A stretch of DNA of 6,694 nt from assembly GCA_001643475.1 (NCBI GenBank), contig LXTK01000050.1:5058-11751 (forward strand), given 5' to 3'. The notes beneath the pieces are model-generated. The model was given only the letters and a program-made list of their open reading frames with translations, was not told the DNA's origin and did not search any database. Made by a program: the position numbers and the translations under genes. Below, piece after piece: positions 5,894 to 6,694 of this stretch (position 1 is the stretch's first letter; every line of letters starts with the position of its first letter). This stretch comes from Proteobacteria bacterium SPGG2 (GTDB lineage: Bacteria; Pseudomonadota; Gammaproteobacteria; Acidiferrobacterales; SPGG2).

Positions 5894-6694
5894 ATGAAAA
5901 AACGATTCTTAATCGCTATATTGCTTAGCATACTATCGGCTCCCATCCTACCACCGCCGGTGATGGCTCAGGTGTTGGAAAGTGTAGAGGTCAGCGATCA
6001 AGTCAGTGGTGGGGTAATCAATGCAAACTTCACGGTTCCTGTTCAGTATATAAAACACTTTCCGAGCAAACCCACTAAGATATTACAGATCTATCTGCGC
6101 CTTACCGGTGACGCTGCGACAGACAACCGAGACTTGGTCGAACGCCGCGCTGTGAGAGCACCACCTGGTAGCACAATTCCGTTACTCGATGTCATATACA
6201 AGGGTGATGGCATTGACGGTCCTCACTTAGTGATGCGGTTCAGTAAACCGGTCAGCGTAAGAGTCAGTCAGGATAAGGACAATCGTAGCGTGCAGATTGC
6301 GATACCGGGTACTGGCCCCGAACTCGCTATGCCGTCATTGCCCAAGGTTGTACAAACGCCACCGCCTCCTGAAATCGTACCGTCACCGGCTTCGCCGCGA
6401 AGCGGTGAGCCGTCGACCCAAAGGAAAGCGCCTAAGAAACCATCGACGATCATCAAAGCAGAAAACCGTTACGCAGTTACCCTGGCGATGTCTTTCGATT
6501 CCGATGCCGATATTGCTAACGTCCAGGAAAATCTAAGCGAGTTTAGCGATTACACCGTCTATCAAATAACCTCAACTCTATTTGGTGTAGAGGTGTATCT
6601 CCTGCGGCTGGGGTTCTTTGCTACGCCAGAAGAGGCCGAAGTGATCAAAAAGAAGGTTCGGGCAAAGTATCCAGTCGCCTGGGTCACGCTCATC
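5894..6694 (+). CDS. Secreted protein with C-terminal SPOR-like domain, C-terminus beyond the right edge
   Basis: The frame is open to the window edge, giving 267 residues. It has a clear signal peptide: MKKR, a hydrophobic core at 5-19, and probable cleavage after VMA (residue 25). A beta-rich region at about 27-138, with runs such as LVMRFSKPVSVRV, loosely resembles AMIN-type envelope domains. A Pro/Lys-rich linker (about 145-188) leads to residues 192-267, which look like a SPOR domain: an opening YAV strand, a central VYLLRLGFF strand, then ATPEEAE and a helix before YPVAWV. SPOR domains bind peptidoglycan (family knowledge). The SPOR-like region is not followed by a stop, so more domains may follow. 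An in-frame ATG at 5885, overlapping the previous gene by seven bases, is an alternative start; 5894 was preferred because it opens directly on the basic signal sequence. Neither has a strong ribosome site. As the last visible operon gene it may anchor the cytochrome system to the cell wall (inference). Confidence 0.75.
   Translation, partial: MKKRFLIAILLSILSAPILPPPVMAQVLESVEVSDQVSGGVINANFTVPVQYIKHFPSKPTKILQIYLRLTGDAATDNRDLVERRAVRAPPGSTIPLLDVIYKGDGIDGPHLVMRFSKPVSVRVSQDKDNRSVQIAIPGTGPELAMPSLPKVVQTPPPPEIVPSPASPRSGEPSTQRKAPKKPSTIIKAENRYAVTLAMSFDSDADIANVQENLSEFSDYTVYQITSTLFGVEVYLLRLGFFATPEEAEVIKKKVRAKYPVAWVTLI

Overview
The window holds a dense cluster of multiheme c-type cytochrome genes and their accessory genes, from a Gram-negative bacterium. 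A gammaproteobacterium or another proteobacterium is the best guess, but this is inferred from style only. The supporting signs are a lipobox-bearing secreted cytochrome, Sec signal peptides, a SPOR-type domain, a CcmI/NrfG-like TPR protein and a base composition near 50% GC by eye. No tRNA, rRNA, CRISPR array, transposase or insertion sequence was seen.

Layout. Positions 1-1361 (minus strand) encode the first 453 residues of a lipoprotein cytochrome with six visible CXXCH haem sites; its C-terminus lies beyond the left edge. Positions 1362-1772 are a divergent control region. Five tightly packed plus-strand genes then form a probable operon: a membrane-anchored TPR protein (1773-2432), a membrane protein with two His-X13-His pairs that looks like a dihaem cytochrome b (2439-3341), an 18-haem cytochrome built from five trihaem repeats (3356-4750), a secreted cytochrome with ten CXXCH and one CX3CH built from 47-residue dihaem repeats (4785-5891), and a secreted protein with a C-terminal SPOR-like domain that is cut by the right edge (5894-6694).

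How they may work together (inference). The cytochrome b could pass electrons across the inner membrane to the 18-haem protein, which is probably anchored at or near the periplasmic face. The 11-haem secreted protein and the divergently encoded lipoprotein could carry electrons further, perhaps to the outer membrane or outside. The TPR protein could help haem attachment or apocytochrome handling, and the SPOR-like protein could tie the system to peptidoglycan. At least 35 c-type haem sites are visible in under 7 kb. This looks like a trans-envelope electron wire. The electron direction, the partner and whether a porin is involved cannot be read from this window.
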